From NCBI RefSeq assembly GCF_000214355.1, contig NC_015577.1:1692453-1756452 (forward strand): 64,000 bases of DNA, read 5' to 3'. The notes beneath the pieces were generated by a model. The model was not told where the DNA came from. It did no database searches and was given only the letters and a program-made list of their open reading frames with translations. Made by a program: the position numbers and the translations under genes. Positions 1-8,770 of this stretch are shown here, piece by piece; position 1 is the stretch's first letter; every line of letters begins with the position of its first letter. The stretch comes from Leadbettera azotonutricia ZAS-9. Lineage in GTDB: Bacteria; Spirochaetota; Spirochaetia; Treponematales; Breznakiellaceae.

Positions 1-644
1 TTCATGAAAGGCGCCCCGGCGATCTTGATCCGCTCTTCAAGAATGCCAAACGAGGATTCAAGCCGCTCCAGAGAGTCCATCCAGAAATTAATCCGGAAGG
101 AAAGGATCTGGTCCTGGGAAATGGAACGGATGGCTTTCCGTGTTTTCTTCCCGAAGATGTATTCCTTGATAAAAGGATACAGGTTCTCTTTTAGAAGCGA
201 ATGTATGCGGTTTTTGGTTTGGGTAATCTGCTTCCTGATAATCCTGTAGCTTGCAAAGAGGGAACGCAAGTCGCTGATCTCCTTGGGAGGTATCGTAACG
301 CCGACGATAAGCTTTTCCCCGCCCAAAACCTGGAGCTTGAGCATCCTGGCCAATTTGTCGGCGTCAACCTTGTCCGTCTTTTTGTCCGACAGATTGATGT
401 TTTTAAGCTGATAGGTATTGGCTATAATGACTTCCTGGACCGCGTGCCGAAACAGCTTCGCGAAGTCAAAGGTGTTTACGGTCGCTTCGATAAGGACAAT
501 GGTATCCCTGGTCAAAGTCTTGTAGAACCCCTTCAGATCCTCCGGACTGAGCTCGAAAGTCCTCATGGTTTTCTCCTTGCCATCCTCATTCAGATAGCAG
601 CACGTGAACCGATTGGTGTGCAAATCAATCCCTACAAATTGCAT
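1..644 (-). CDS. IS110-family transposase, 3' end cut off by window edge
   Basis: The minus strand is open from an ATG at 644 to the window edge (214 codons, no stop). The N-terminus carries the DEDD-type RuvC-like nuclease domain of IS110 transposases: an opening MQFVGIDLHTN with Asp7, an acidic motif LIEAT with Glu53, and KTDKVDADKLA with Asp91/Asp94/Asp96. The C-terminal catalytic-serine (transposase_20) region would lie left of the window. A GGAGGG ribosome site sits five bases before the ATG. Members of this family recombine DNA through a serine-dependent reaction guided by a bridge RNA encoded in the element's own non-coding end. The plus-strand frame at 201-716 is only its antisense shadow. 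Whether the element is intact cannot be judged here. Confidence 0.9.
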   Translation of the reverse strand, partial: MQFVGIDLHTNRFTCCYLNEDGKEKTMRTFELSPEDLKGFYKTLTRDTIVLIEATVNTFDFAKLFRHAVQEVIIANTYQLKNINLSDKKTDKVDADKLARMLKLQVLGGEKLIVGVTIPPKEISDLRSLFASYRIIRKQITQTKNRIHSLLKENLYPFIKEYIFGKKTRKAIRSISQDQILSFRINFWMDSLERLESSFGILEERIKIAGAPFM

Positions 645-880
645 AAAACCCTCCAGACAAATAAAATCAAGATTCGGAAGAAAAACGGCATATTGCCAAA
701 CGTCTATACGGGGTAATAATGTGATTAGGACTATTCCCCAAAAAGCGATGCGGTCGCCGGCTGTTATTCGTTAGTACGGGGTCAAGTTTCCTTGCCTCAG
801 TTCTGGCTACAACCAGCAATCGTTCTTACCGAATTGCCTTTATTATACCAGTTTCCGCATCTTCTTTCATCATAGCTTCG
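645..880 (-). ncRNA. Candidate bridge-RNA region in IS110 non-coding end
   Basis: This non-coding stretch lies just upstream of the IS110 transposase start, where IS110-group elements encode their bridge RNA. It contains hairpin potential: GGGG(t)AATA at 710-718 pairs with TATTCCCC at 732-739 around a 13-base loop, CTGG/CCAG pair at about 803-816, and GGCA/TGCC lie near 687-697. The outer boundary of the element is not visible because IS110 elements lack long terminal repeats. The assignment is positional inference, not a match to a known RNA model. Confidence 0.3.
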
Positions 881-929
881 TTATATGCAATAGGGGCTGA
901 AAATTTGTTTATAAATTGTGTAAAAACAC

Positions 930-958
930 TTGACATAAAATAAAATTATGTGTTTAAT
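930..958 (+). promoter_or_regulatory. Sigma-70-type promoter for the TPR lipoprotein
   Basis: TTGACA at 930-935 and TTTAAT at 953-958 are separated by 17 bases. The predicted start near 965 leaves a short leader holding the GGAG ribosome site at 971-974 before the ATG at 985. Confidence 0.6.
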
Positions 959-984
959 AAAATTATGAAGGAGACAATTGATTT

Positions 985-2079
985 ATGACTAAAAGCAGAA
1001 TTTGGAACATGTTTACGATAGTGTTATTTGTAATTATCTTAACAGGGTGCGCTAAAGAAGTTAAAATTCTTCCTCCTTTAGATAAAAAAATGGCTGAGGA
1101 AGAATGTGCGGTTTTAATTATTCCTGCCGATGCAAAAGTCATGCGCATCAATGGCGAAAAGCGAGGTTTGTTCTCATCATGGGGGGTTGGATTCTGGTCA
1201 TCGGGGCTATTGGGATCAAAAGCCGTAACACTACTCGTACCTCCTGGTAAGTATACTATACTCTTCAAATATTCCCATCCGCTAGATGGGTGGTCAGTCA
1301 AGAACTTGGAATGTATAGAGGATATGGTTGCAGGAAAGATGTATATGATATCGGTTTCGTTAGATGAAAAGGCTGAACATGGAACAACTTTTTCTGCTAT
1401 CAACGTAGCTACTTCGTTTGTTAGAGACCAAATCGTCGATCTTATACCTCTTATTGAACATATACCTCGTCCAAACCCAAAAGGGGTAGTTTACCATATT
1501 AACGAAATAGACCAAGTAGCATTTAACCAGTATCTGCTCGAAGAGAACATTTATAGGAAAAATGCTACAGGTATATTATTATTAGGTTTACTTGTAGGTG
1601 TACTGTGGTTTTTTATTATTTCTTTTGGATTACGTTTGCTCGGGTATTTCCTGTTTATGGGGAAATTTGAGAGCAGCCATACAGTTGCCTCATTTATGCT
1701 CGCTATTGGTATGGTTGTAGCCGGTATTTTCATAGTAAACTATAACTCAAGCGGCACTTTTTCTCTTTATTTATTATCAACCTTTCTTATAGGTATTGGT
1801 ATTTCAAGATGGAATGCTGGCGCTGATTCTAACAAAAGTGGCATTGAAAAACAAAAGAAGGAAGATTGGTACGGAGCTGTTTCTAATTTTACTGAGGCGA
1901 TTAAGGTGGCTCCTTATACCGCGATATATATTTACAATCGCGGTATTTCTTATACACATTTACAGGAATGGGGGAAAGCTATCGCTGATCTTACCTATGC
2001 TGCGAAGCTCAGTCCGAATAATAATAAGATAAAAAAAGATCTTGAGCAGGTGCAAGACCTTGTTGCACAAAAGGGGTGA
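985..2079 (+). CDS. Lipoprotein with membrane helices and C-terminal TPR
   Basis: 364 residues. The N-terminus is a lipoprotein signal with lipobox LTGC near residue 22. A globular domain of about residues 35-150 contains the stretch AVTLLVPPGKYTILFKY, a beta-rich VPPG/Y motif that recurs in the gene remnant at 34370-34606. Hydrophobic helices lie at about 195-220, 230-255 and 260-275. Residues 285-355 form roughly two TPR repeats (WYGAVSNFTEAIKVAP, WGKAIADLTYAAKLSP). It is probably an inner-membrane or envelope-anchored protein whose TPR part binds a partner. It is clearly AT-richer than the backbone and lies between two insertion sequences, so recent acquisition is plausible. The specific function is not recognised. 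Confidence 0.75.
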   Translation: MTKSRIWNMFTIVLFVIILTGCAKEVKILPPLDKKMAEEECAVLIIPADAKVMRINGEKRGLFSSWGVGFWSSGLLGSKAVTLLVPPGKYTILFKYSHPLDGWSVKNLECIEDMVAGKMYMISVSLDEKAEHGTTFSAINVATSFVRDQIVDLIPLIEHIPRPNPKGVVYHINEIDQVAFNQYLLEENIYRKNATGILLLGLLVGVLWFFIISFGLRLLGYFLFMGKFESSHTVASFMLAIGMVVAGIFIVNYNSSGTFSLYLLSTFLIGIGISRWNAGADSNKSGIEKQKKEDWYGAVSNFTEAIKVAPYTAIYIYNRGISYTHLQEWGKAIADLTYAAKLSPNNNKIKKDLEQVQDLVAQKG

Positions 2080-2109
2080 GTTTGTATCAGGATATTATTT
2101 TTTATAAAG

Positions 2110-2129
2110 AGAGCCGATTTCAAAATCAA
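2110..2129. repeat. Left terminal inverted repeat of the IS
   Basis: Reads AGAGCCGATTTCAAAATCAA and is the exact reverse complement of 3309-3328. Base identity stops abruptly on both sides. Confidence 0.85.
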
Positions 2130-3235
2130 GCCAAACAAGGCTTAAAGTAGTGTAGATATTTTTGCGCCGCCAAACATAGTACGGCAATCATCAAGACAAA
2201 AGTAACCTTGCGATTGCCTTTGACATATATTTTCCCCGGTATCAAATTGTCTTTTAAATGCGAATAGGCCCTTTCGACTGTCGTGCGAATTTTATACCGT
2301 TCCTGTTTCGCCGGATCAAGGGGTGCGCAGATTTTATCATTTCTGGAATTGGGATCGATAACGGGAACCCGGCGGTGACGGCGTATAAATTGTTTAATGT
2401 CTTTTGCGTCATAGGCCGCATCCATTACAGAATATAAATGTCTGACTTTCCCCATGGTCATTTTCTCCAGCAGTATCGCCGCCTGGCTGTCATGGACATT
2501 TGCCCCGCTTACAAAGGCGCTTACCGGAAACCCTGTGTCGGTAACATCAAGATGCAATTTGTATCCTTTCCAATAACTCACCTTGCCCTGACTGTTTTTC
2601 TTGCAGCCCCAGGCGCATTCCTGGTTTAATTCCCTCGTGATTTCAGAAATATCCTTTTTGGCCTGTTGCGCAAGAACGGTTGGTTCTTTTATCGTTTTTG
2701 GAGCGTCTTTGGGCCTTCTTTCCCGCTTTTTAAGCGCTTTTGGGACTGTTCCTTTGGTTTTCTCCTTCGGACTTTCCCGGGATTCTATCGCGGTTGAATC
2801 CCGACAGATATGGATAACCGGTAAATCTTTGTATGCCTGTTTTACTAATTCATCCAATATATCATTCAGTACATCCGCCTTACTGATATCGTTAAGACGC
2901 CGTGAAAATGTTGACCTGCTGGGGACTTTTTTAAATCCGCAGAGCTGGCGTAGATTGGGGTCTGACCGTAATGTTTCCACAAGCGCCTTCATGTTCGGTA
3001 TGCCAAAATGGTTCACCGCAAAAAAGGCCCGGAAGAAATTCATATAATCATACGCCTTCCTTCCGACACCCCGGTAGGTATGAATCAGGCGAGGAGAGCA
3101 GCTTTCTATGACTTGCAGTATTAAGATAAAGTTCCTTTGTTCGCCGCCTAAATGTTCCTCGAAAAACTGCTGTAATTCATGGAACCCTTCAAAAAGACCT
3201 TGTTTCCCGCCGACGATTTGTGTTATGCTCTTCAT
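2126..3235 (-). CDS. DDE transposase of IS4/IS5 superfamily
   Basis: 369 residues. An N-terminal InsH/DUF772-like region (about 1-125, with RNFILILQVIESC and PSRSTFSRRL) is followed by a DDE catalytic domain. Candidate catalytic residues are Asp in HICRDSTAIESRE (about 145), Asp in YSVMDAAYD (about 270) and Glu in TTVERAYSHLKD (about 325). A basic linker around 155-190 (KEKTKGTVPKALKKRERR) separates the first two blocks. Translation starts at the ATG at 3235 after a GGGAG site. The enzyme would cut and join DNA at the element's 20-bp ends. The exact IS family (IS5, IS1182 or related) cannot be fixed without a search. Confidence 0.88.
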   Translation of the reverse strand: MKSITQIVGGKQGLFEGFHELQQFFEEHLGGEQRNFILILQVIESCSPRLIHTYRGVGRKAYDYMNFFRAFFAVNHFGIPNMKALVETLRSDPNLRQLCGFKKVPSRSTFSRRLNDISKADVLNDILDELVKQAYKDLPVIHICRDSTAIESRESPKEKTKGTVPKALKKRERRPKDAPKTIKEPTVLAQQAKKDISEITRELNQECAWGCKKNSQGKVSYWKGYKLHLDVTDTGFPVSAFVSGANVHDSQAAILLEKMTMGKVRHLYSVMDAAYDAKDIKQFIRRHRRVPVIDPNSRNDKICAPLDPAKQERYKIRTTVERAYSHLKDNLIPGKIYVKGNRKVTFVLMIAVLCLAAQKYLHYFKPCLA

Positions 3236-3308
3236 ATGAGGACTCTCCCTTTGATATTTTGGTGGTTCAAATTATCTTAGCGGGTTGTCCTCATTTTTTC
3301 AATCTATT

Positions 3309-3328
3309 TTGATTTTGAAATCGGCTCT
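3309..3328. repeat. Right terminal inverted repeat of the IS
   Basis: Reads TTGATTTTGAAATCGGCTCT, the exact reverse complement of 2110-2129. Confidence 0.85.
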
Positions 3329-3360
3329 TGTAATAAAATAATTCAAAGGAGCATATTATT

Positions 3361-3786
3361 GTGGCCGGTATTGTAAAAGACCTCATGGATGCAGATAAAG
3401 TCAATGAATTATATGAAGATATTGAATCGGTAAAAATATTAAACAGAAATTTCAGAAATCCGAAATTATCCCATACCTATGGTTCTAAAAAAATAGTTAA
3501 GAATAGGGAAGAAGAAAATTATTTTAATCAAAAAGAAAATCAATACGTCCAAATTTATGCATTTATTCGTGGCGAGGGGGTTAATACCCCGCCCCTTGGG
3601 GCGGTTAAAAAGGTATTAAGCCCCGAGTCCAATTCCTTAAGAGAACAACATACCTCGCGGCTTGCCGCGGGGTTGTTGATTTTATGTAAAAATGTAACAG
3701 ACAAAAAAATTCTGGAAAGAAAAAGCACGGAAATTATAAAGAAAAAGAGCGCACAAGCCCTTCAAAATAGTGCTTTCCCGCCCTAG
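3361..3786 (+). CDS. Small hypothetical protein carrying an in-frame repeat
   Basis: A 141-codon frame from GTG with a good AAGGAG site at 3346-3351. The first 67 residues look like an ordinary AT-rich gene start (MAGIVKDLMDADKVNELYED). From codon 68 the frame runs through the 121-bp repeat at 3562-3682, giving a peptide with NTPPLGAVKKV and SRLAAGLLI that has no relation to the start. The last 34 residues are lysine-rich and antisense to the end of the neighbouring pseudogene. The most likely history is a short gene truncated or rewritten by repeat insertion, as with Rickettsia palindromic elements. No function is recognised, and it may not be expressed. Confidence 0.35.
   Translation: MAGIVKDLMDADKVNELYEDIESVKILNRNFRNPKLSHTYGSKKIVKNREEENYFNQKENQYVQIYAFIRGEGVNTPPLGAVKKVLSPESNSLREQHTSRLAAGLLILCKNVTDKKILERKSTEIIKKKSAQALQNSAFPP
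3562..3682. repeat. 121-bp structured dispersed repeat, copy 1
   Basis: Identical over 121 bases to 9825-9945. It contains two strong stem-loops. The first is nested: TTAATACC pairs with GGTATTAA, enclosing CCGCCCC-TT-GGGGCGG. In the second, CCTCGCGGC-TT-GCCGCGGGG is extended by AACAA/TTGTT. This copy lies inside an open reading frame. Confidence 0.85.
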
Positions 3787-4442
3787 AAATCCGTTTTTGG
3801 TACAGTCTGCCTTTGTACTCAAACTGAAATTTGTCGCAAACCACATCAAAGGACATGGAAACAAGAAGCCGGTTATCCGCATCGTACCAGAGAATTTCAC
3901 CCTGAATGCCAAGCCCTTTAACAATAGACGCATTAAAAATGCTGATAAAACCGGCTATGCTTTTTATTTCCGTCATTTTGGTAATTTCTATGGTACGCTC
4001 ATTGCAAACGCCCATAATCATATTTCCCTCCACTTTCCAGTCATGGATGGAGAGGGTTATTTTTTTTGTTTTGAGCAGCAGTTCTTTTTTATAGTTCATG
4101 AGTATCCTTTTAGCGGGCCTTAAACCTGCTTTGGCTGTAAAGGCTTCCACATCGGCGGTGTAGCTGGCGAAAGTGTAATCCAGCGTTTCGCCGAATAGTG
4201 CATAGCGGCTGCTCTTTTCTTCATTATAGACGGTAAAAATTCCTCGGTATATTCGGGATACGCTCCGCCTTTAAGCCAGGAACGGACTTCGGCCCAAAGG
4301 TCTCGTGCTCGGGGATAATGGCTAAATTCCGCGCCTCCTTTGGTTTTGCAATAAAATAGAGCTTTTTGCCGCCGGGTAATTTACGGTGTATGTTCCCATC
4401 ACGATCGTCTATCAATAGTTCTACAAAGTCTTTCCTGGTCAT
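3734..4442 (-). pseudogene. Hypothetical gene broken by two frameshifts
   Basis: Three minus-strand frames join into one plausible protein of about 235 residues. Frame one starts at ATG 4442 after a GGAGG site (MTRKDFVELLIDDRDGNIHR...). A second frame takes over near 4335 and reads GGAEFSHYPRARDLWAEVRSW and then AYPEYTEEFLPSIM. A third takes over near 4215 and reads EEKSSRYALFGETLDYTFASY before continuing into the final 138 codons (KKELLLKTKKITLSIHDWKV ... GLVRSFSL). Both shifts are the same sign and fall at or beside short A-rich runs. Each segment alone ends abruptly, whereas the joined product has even, coding-like composition. Family not recognised. A real pseudogene or two sequencing errors would look the same. 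Confidence 0.6.
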
Positions 4443-4513
4443 AAACGCCTCCTTATGGCTCCATGTGTCATTATACATGATTTTTAAGCTCCGTGTCAAA
4501 AATGATCGAAGTA

Positions 4514-4542
4514 TTGAATTGATAAAATAAATTCGGTATAAT
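4514..4542 (+). promoter_or_regulatory. Promoter of the WGR/WG-repeat operon
   Basis: TTGAAT at 4514-4519 and TATAAT at 4537-4542 with a 17-base spacer. Transcription would start near 4549, upstream of the AAGGAG site at 4575-4580. Confidence 0.65.
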
Positions 4543-4585
4543 GCTCCGATCCCGTTTAAAGGATGAGGATTCACAAGGAGCTTAT

Positions 4586-5398
4586 ATGAAGCGTTATTTT
4601 ACCTACAGGGATGAAAAATCCGACAAGTTTTGGGTTATCGAAACCAACGAAGACGAGATGATTATTCTTTACGGCAAGAGTTATGATAGAGCGAATGGTT
4701 ACAGTAAAATGAACCCTAAACTTTGTTCGGCCGGTACAAAGACAGGAAAACTTTTCGACACCGAAGCAGAATGTGCAAAAGAGGTGGAAAAGGCTATTGC
4801 CAAAAAAATTAAAGACGGATATTCGGAACAGGAAGAAGTGTTTATCAATCTGTATAACGAAATTAAATACCTCCACCATCACAAAGAAAATTCGATATTG
4901 CCTCAGGTGCTGGCGGAGCTGGACAAGCGGGATAAACCGCTGCGGGTAAACTACGGGATTGCAGACCTTGTGTGGAGTTTGTTTTCGGCTTTTTATTTCA
5001 GGGTTGAGTGTCACGGCGAAGTAAAATTCGATGCCATCGCTGATTTTGCCTACCGCCTTCCCAAACTGGAGGGCGCCGATGATAAGACGGCGAATGATCT
5101 TGTAAGCCTTTACGGATACGGCCTGCGGGTTGCTGCCATTCAGAACGATGAAAAGCTGGACAGTTTTATCCGCAGCCATGTTCCCTCAGAAACTGAAAAC
5201 AGCCAGCTTGCTATAGGACTGGCCTATTCCGCAGCCCGGTGGAACCGGAAAGACGAAATCGAAAAATACGTGATGGTCGAAATTAACGACAGAAACGCGT
5301 TGTATATGGGCTGCCGTCCCAAGACGGAAAAATTCAGGCTGGAAGCTTTCTTTAAACCCTATCTGGACATTTTGGCGGAGTGCGACAAAAAGCGATAA
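4586..5398 (+). CDS. WGR-domain protein
   Basis: 270 residues from the ATG at 4586, chosen because AAGGAG lies five bases upstream; an earlier in-frame start has no such site. Residues 1-80 resemble a WGR domain (MKRYFTYRDEKSDKFWVIE, YGKSYDRANGY, FDTEAECAKEVEKAIAKKIKDGY), a nucleic-acid or protein-binding module found in PARPs and in bacterial MolR-like proteins. Here it has the YGK/G variant rather than the textbook WGR triplet. Residues 90-270 are helical with no recognised domain. It begins a likely operon: the WG-repeat gene follows after 58 bases and a kinase-like gene follows that. The composition looks like the backbone rather than the flanking IS DNA. Confidence 0.75.
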   Translation: MKRYFTYRDEKSDKFWVIETNEDEMIILYGKSYDRANGYSKMNPKLCSAGTKTGKLFDTEAECAKEVEKAIAKKIKDGYSEQEEVFINLYNEIKYLHHHKENSILPQVLAELDKRDKPLRVNYGIADLVWSLFSAFYFRVECHGEVKFDAIADFAYRLPKLEGADDKTANDLVSLYGYGLRVAAIQNDEKLDSFIRSHVPSETENSQLAIGLAYSAARWNRKDEIEKYVMVEINDRNALYMGCRPKTEKFRLEAFFKPYLDILAECDKKR

Positions 5399-5456
5399 TA
5401 ACTGCGCCATGCATCTCTGGTAATTAAATGAACACTGAAGAAATAAGGAGCTTTCC

Positions 5457-8400
5457 ATGGAACTCTATCCCTTTGATGACGCTCGTCCTTTTACCAAGGC
5501 GGGTCCGGGTCTGCCCGCGCTTGCACGGGTGGAAAAAGATAAACGCTGGGGCTATATCAATACCAAGGGCGAGATGCCCATACCTCTTCAATTTGAAGTT
5601 GCGGGCCCCTTCTCCGAAGGGCTTGCGCCGGTCATGTTAAACGGCGCCTGGGGTTATATCAATACCGATGGAAAACTTGCGGTGGAGCCGGATCTTGACT
5701 GGGCGGGGCGTTTTTCCTGCGGCCTTGGATCGGTAAAGAACCGGAGCAAATATTATTTTATACGCTCCGATGGGAAACCCGCCTTTGAAGGACGCTTTGA
5801 CGACGCCAACCCCTTCTCCGAGGGATTGGCCGCAGTGGTGGTGGATAACAAACTTGGGTTCATTGACACCGATGGAAAAACGGTAATCGGATTTCAATAT
5901 AAGAATGATGACTGGCTGGAGGATCGCCACGATTTTAAAGAAGGCTTCGCCATTGTCCAGGCAGAAGACGGAACCGTTATGTATATCGATAAAAGCGGCA
6001 AAGCCCTTTGGAGCGACCGCAAAGAGGTGAATAATGTTTCATCCTTTTCCCAGGGGCTTGCGGCGGTCAATCTAAAGGGTAAGGGCTGGGGCTTTATCAA
6101 CACCAGCGGTGAAATCGCCATACCCTGCGCATATGAAGAAGCGGCTTCCTTTTCTGACGGCCTTGCCTGGGTGGAAAAACACTATACCCGTTATGTGATA
6201 GACCAGACAGGAAAAGAGCTGCTTGAATCTTACGCGGGTTCATTTTCCGAGGGGCTTGCTTTTAATAAAGGTGATGGCTTTATCGACAAGAGCGGGGCTG
6301 TCGTTCTTCCCCTGGAGGACATCGAAGCCAAAGCATTTGCGGAGGGTTTTGCCGTAGTCAAAGAGGATAAAAAATATGGCTATATAGACAAAACCGGAAA
6401 GCCCCTGGACTGCGTTGTGCGTGTCGCCGAAAAGCCCGCGGACGATACAGATGATGCCGATGCCTTTATCTTTGAATCAATTAACCATATTGCCGAAGAA
6501 AGGGCGGCGGTAAAGCTGGACGGTAAATACGCTTTTCTGGATACTTCGGGTCTGGGCCCCGCAGGCAGGTTTATCACGCCCTTCATGTACAAAAGTGCAT
6601 CGGCCTTTTCCGAAGGGCTTGCCTCCGTAAAAATAGACAAACAGCGCATCTTTATCGATCCCGAGGGCAAGGAAGTCTTTACTCTGGAAGGACGATCCTC
6701 CGATGAATTTGTGGAAGGCATGCTGCGGGTGTACGGGGACTCAGGCGACGGCTTTGTTGGCAGGAGCGGAAAAATAACCGTCCCCTGTATCTATGATATG
6801 ACCAGCAATTTTTCCTGCGGACTTGCGGCGGTACAAAAGGGGAAAGACTGGGGTTTCGTCAACAAAAAGGGGGAAATTGCAATCCCCGCCGTTTATAAAG
6901 GGGTCTGGAATTTTTCCGAAGGGTTCGCCGCGGTGGATACGGGGAAGAAAGGCAAGGGCTTTATCGACACCACAGGAAAGCTCGTTTTTAAGGCAGACTT
7001 TGACGCCGCCCATGGTTTCTTTCAGGACAGGGCGGGAATCAGTAAAGATGATAAATGGGCCGTCATAGACAAGACAGGGAAACTGCTCACCGGCTACGAG
7101 TTTGACTCATTCGAAAATTACAGTGAAGGACGCGCCCTTGTTTCTCACGGTGACTGGTACGGATATATCGATGTAGACTGCAAAGTCGTCATACCCTTTG
7201 AATACAGCAAGGCCGAGAGCTTTAGCGAAGGGCTTGCGGCGGTCTACAAAGACGGCCGCTGGGGTTTTATCGACCAGTCGGGCAATACTGTTATCTCCTT
7301 TGACTATAACGATGCCGTGAGTTTTTCCTGCGGGCTTGCCATGGTGGAGAAGCGGGGGAAATACGGCTATATCAATACCAAGGGCGAAGCCGTTATCTCC
7401 CTGCGCTTTGCTGGCGCATCCAAGCGTTTTGTTTCCGGAATTGCGGCGGTGCAGAAGGGCGGCGCCTGGGGCTTCATTCGCAAAGACGGACAATTACTGC
7501 GTGATTATCAATTTATGACGATTGCTCCCGCTGATATTATTCTGAGCGACAGCGATATCCACAAGCTGGTACATTCCCATATCGCCAAAAAGGATATAGA
7601 GGCGTTTACGGAAGCCGTCAAAACTATTCCTTCCAGGGGGAAGCTTTCGCCCGACGCGATAGAAAGCCTTTCTATTAATACAGGCAATATCCTCATAGCC
7701 AACAGTAGGAAAAAAAATCCTCAGGAGGCTTTTCCGCTGATAGAGACCTTTGTCAAACTTTTCGGCACTGCGGAATATTTTCGTATCAATACCGCCAGTG
7801 TCTTTATTGATAACCTGAAAGGCCATGAGGATTTCTATCCCGAGATAAAAAAGGCATGGCTCTCAAGTCCGCTGAAAAAAGATGAGGCTCTCGGAGTTTA
7901 TTATCTTGCCAGGGATCTCGCCGATATTGGTTTGCACAAAGAGGCGATGGTTGAATTGCGCCGCGCAGTGGACGCGGGGCTGACCTATTGGGATGTAGAC
8001 CCTGATATTTTCCCCGAAGCGATACGCGTCGAACTTGAACCTATTAAAAATGAACTTGAAACGGTTTGGAAAAAACAAAAGGAAGAACGCGATAAAGATA
8101 TAGAAAAGGAAAAAGTTTTAACGGGCAGCTCCGAAACCTGGTGGCCCCTTGCCGCTGCCCTTGTTGGAGACGTAGACGAAAAGCGACGCGGACTGTTCAC
8201 GCAGCACCTTGCGCCTTGGGCTTTAACCGATGAATGCCGAGCGCTGCTTGACCGTCTTGCAGAACGCCTAACGGGAACGATCCTGAAAGATAACACCCTG
8301 TTCATCTTTTTTTTAAATGACAAAAAGAAGGGAGTGAAACTTACCCTTGCGCCGCCCCTGCAGTATATTTCGCCCAAGCTGGCGGATATTCCCCAAAGCT

Positions 8401-8765
8401 ATCTTGACCTTGTAACCCTTCACAACGGCGTTACGATAAATGATGGTGTACCCGAATACCCCCAGATCTGCGGCGTACAGGGCGGCGAGCCTCTGGCAAA
8501 CATTGACGATGAATGGGACGAAGCGCGGTACAAACCCTTTGCCGATGCGGGGCAGAACTGGTGGTTCTGGGATTACGTACAGAAGAACGCCCTGGGTGAA
8601 CCTCTTATGGTTTTTTGCGATCACGGTGAAGGCATCGAGGCCGCCCGTCCCATCCATGGACAGGACGTAACGGCTTTTGGCGTTGGTGGCCTTGTCCTAC
8701 GTTCCCTTGCCCGGACGGTTTTTAATACCGATGAAGACCTGAATTACAATTATTCGTGGGGATAA
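5457..8765 (+). CDS. Giant WG-repeat protein with SMI1/KNR4-like C-terminus
   Basis: 1,102 residues, ATG at 5457 after AAGGAG. Residues about 15-690 consist of roughly 19 WG (KWG) repeats of about 33 residues with cores such as WGYINTKGE, WGFIDQSGN and YGYIDKTGK alternating with FSEGLAAV. These repeats fold into beta-propeller-like scaffolds and are common in Leptospira and treponemes. There is no signal peptide, so it is likely cytoplasmic. Residues about 700-880 are helical. The C-terminal 200 residues (ISPKLADIPQSYLDLVTLHNG, then WWFWDY, then LMVFCDHGEGIEA) resemble the SUKH (SMI1/KNR4) superfamily, whose members often act as immunity or partner-binding proteins. The kinase-like gene follows almost directly. 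Repeats are sure; the SMI1 assignment is moderate. Confidence 0.88.
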   Translation: MELYPFDDARPFTKAGPGLPALARVEKDKRWGYINTKGEMPIPLQFEVAGPFSEGLAPVMLNGAWGYINTDGKLAVEPDLDWAGRFSCGLGSVKNRSKYYFIRSDGKPAFEGRFDDANPFSEGLAAVVVDNKLGFIDTDGKTVIGFQYKNDDWLEDRHDFKEGFAIVQAEDGTVMYIDKSGKALWSDRKEVNNVSSFSQGLAAVNLKGKGWGFINTSGEIAIPCAYEEAASFSDGLAWVEKHYTRYVIDQTGKELLESYAGSFSEGLAFNKGDGFIDKSGAVVLPLEDIEAKAFAEGFAVVKEDKKYGYIDKTGKPLDCVVRVAEKPADDTDDADAFIFESINHIAEERAAVKLDGKYAFLDTSGLGPAGRFITPFMYKSASAFSEGLASVKIDKQRIFIDPEGKEVFTLEGRSSDEFVEGMLRVYGDSGDGFVGRSGKITVPCIYDMTSNFSCGLAAVQKGKDWGFVNKKGEIAIPAVYKGVWNFSEGFAAVDTGKKGKGFIDTTGKLVFKADFDAAHGFFQDRAGISKDDKWAVIDKTGKLLTGYEFDSFENYSEGRALVSHGDWYGYIDVDCKVVIPFEYSKAESFSEGLAAVYKDGRWGFIDQSGNTVISFDYNDAVSFSCGLAMVEKRGKYGYINTKGEAVISLRFAGASKRFVSGIAAVQKGGAWGFIRKDGQLLRDYQFMTIAPADIILSDSDIHKLVHSHIAKKDIEAFTEAVKTIPSRGKLSPDAIESLSINTGNILIANSRKKNPQEAFPLIETFVKLFGTAEYFRINTASVFIDNLKGHEDFYPEIKKAWLSSPLKKDEALGVYYLARDLADIGLHKEAMVELRRAVDAGLTYWDVDPDIFPEAIRVELEPIKNELETVWKKQKEERDKDIEKEKVLTGSSETWWPLAAALVGDVDEKRRGLFTQHLAPWALTDECRALLDRLAERLTGTILKDNTLFIFFLNDKKKGVKLTLAPPLQYISPKLADIPQSYLDLVTLHNGVTINDGVPEYPQICGVQGGEPLANIDDEWDEARYKPFADAGQNWWFWDYVQKNALGEPLMVFCDHGEGIEAARPIHGQDVTAFGVGGLVLRSLARTVFNTDEDLNYNYSWG

Positions 8766-8770
8766 GCGCA

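Larger units (their letters stand above)
2110..3328 (-). mobile_element. Complete IS element (IS4/IS5-type, 1,219 bp)
   Basis: The element is bounded by perfect 20-bp inverted repeats at 2110-2129 and 3309-3328 and carries a single transposase gene whose stop codon lies inside the left repeat. No convincing target-site duplication flanks it (left TATAAAG, right TGTAATA), so the duplication was either absent, very short, or lost by recombination or mutation. The repeats and the uninterrupted reading frame suggest an element that is still, or was recently, active. Confidence 0.85.

Noticed and set aside
201-716. Plus-strand frame of 171 codons at the left edge
   Set aside because: It is the complement of the IS110 transposase, whose DEDD motifs are clear on the minus strand.
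5500-7510. Repetitive DNA in the WG-repeat gene
   Set aside because: The period comes from the protein WG repeats; nucleotide identity between units is low, so it is not a DNA repeat element.
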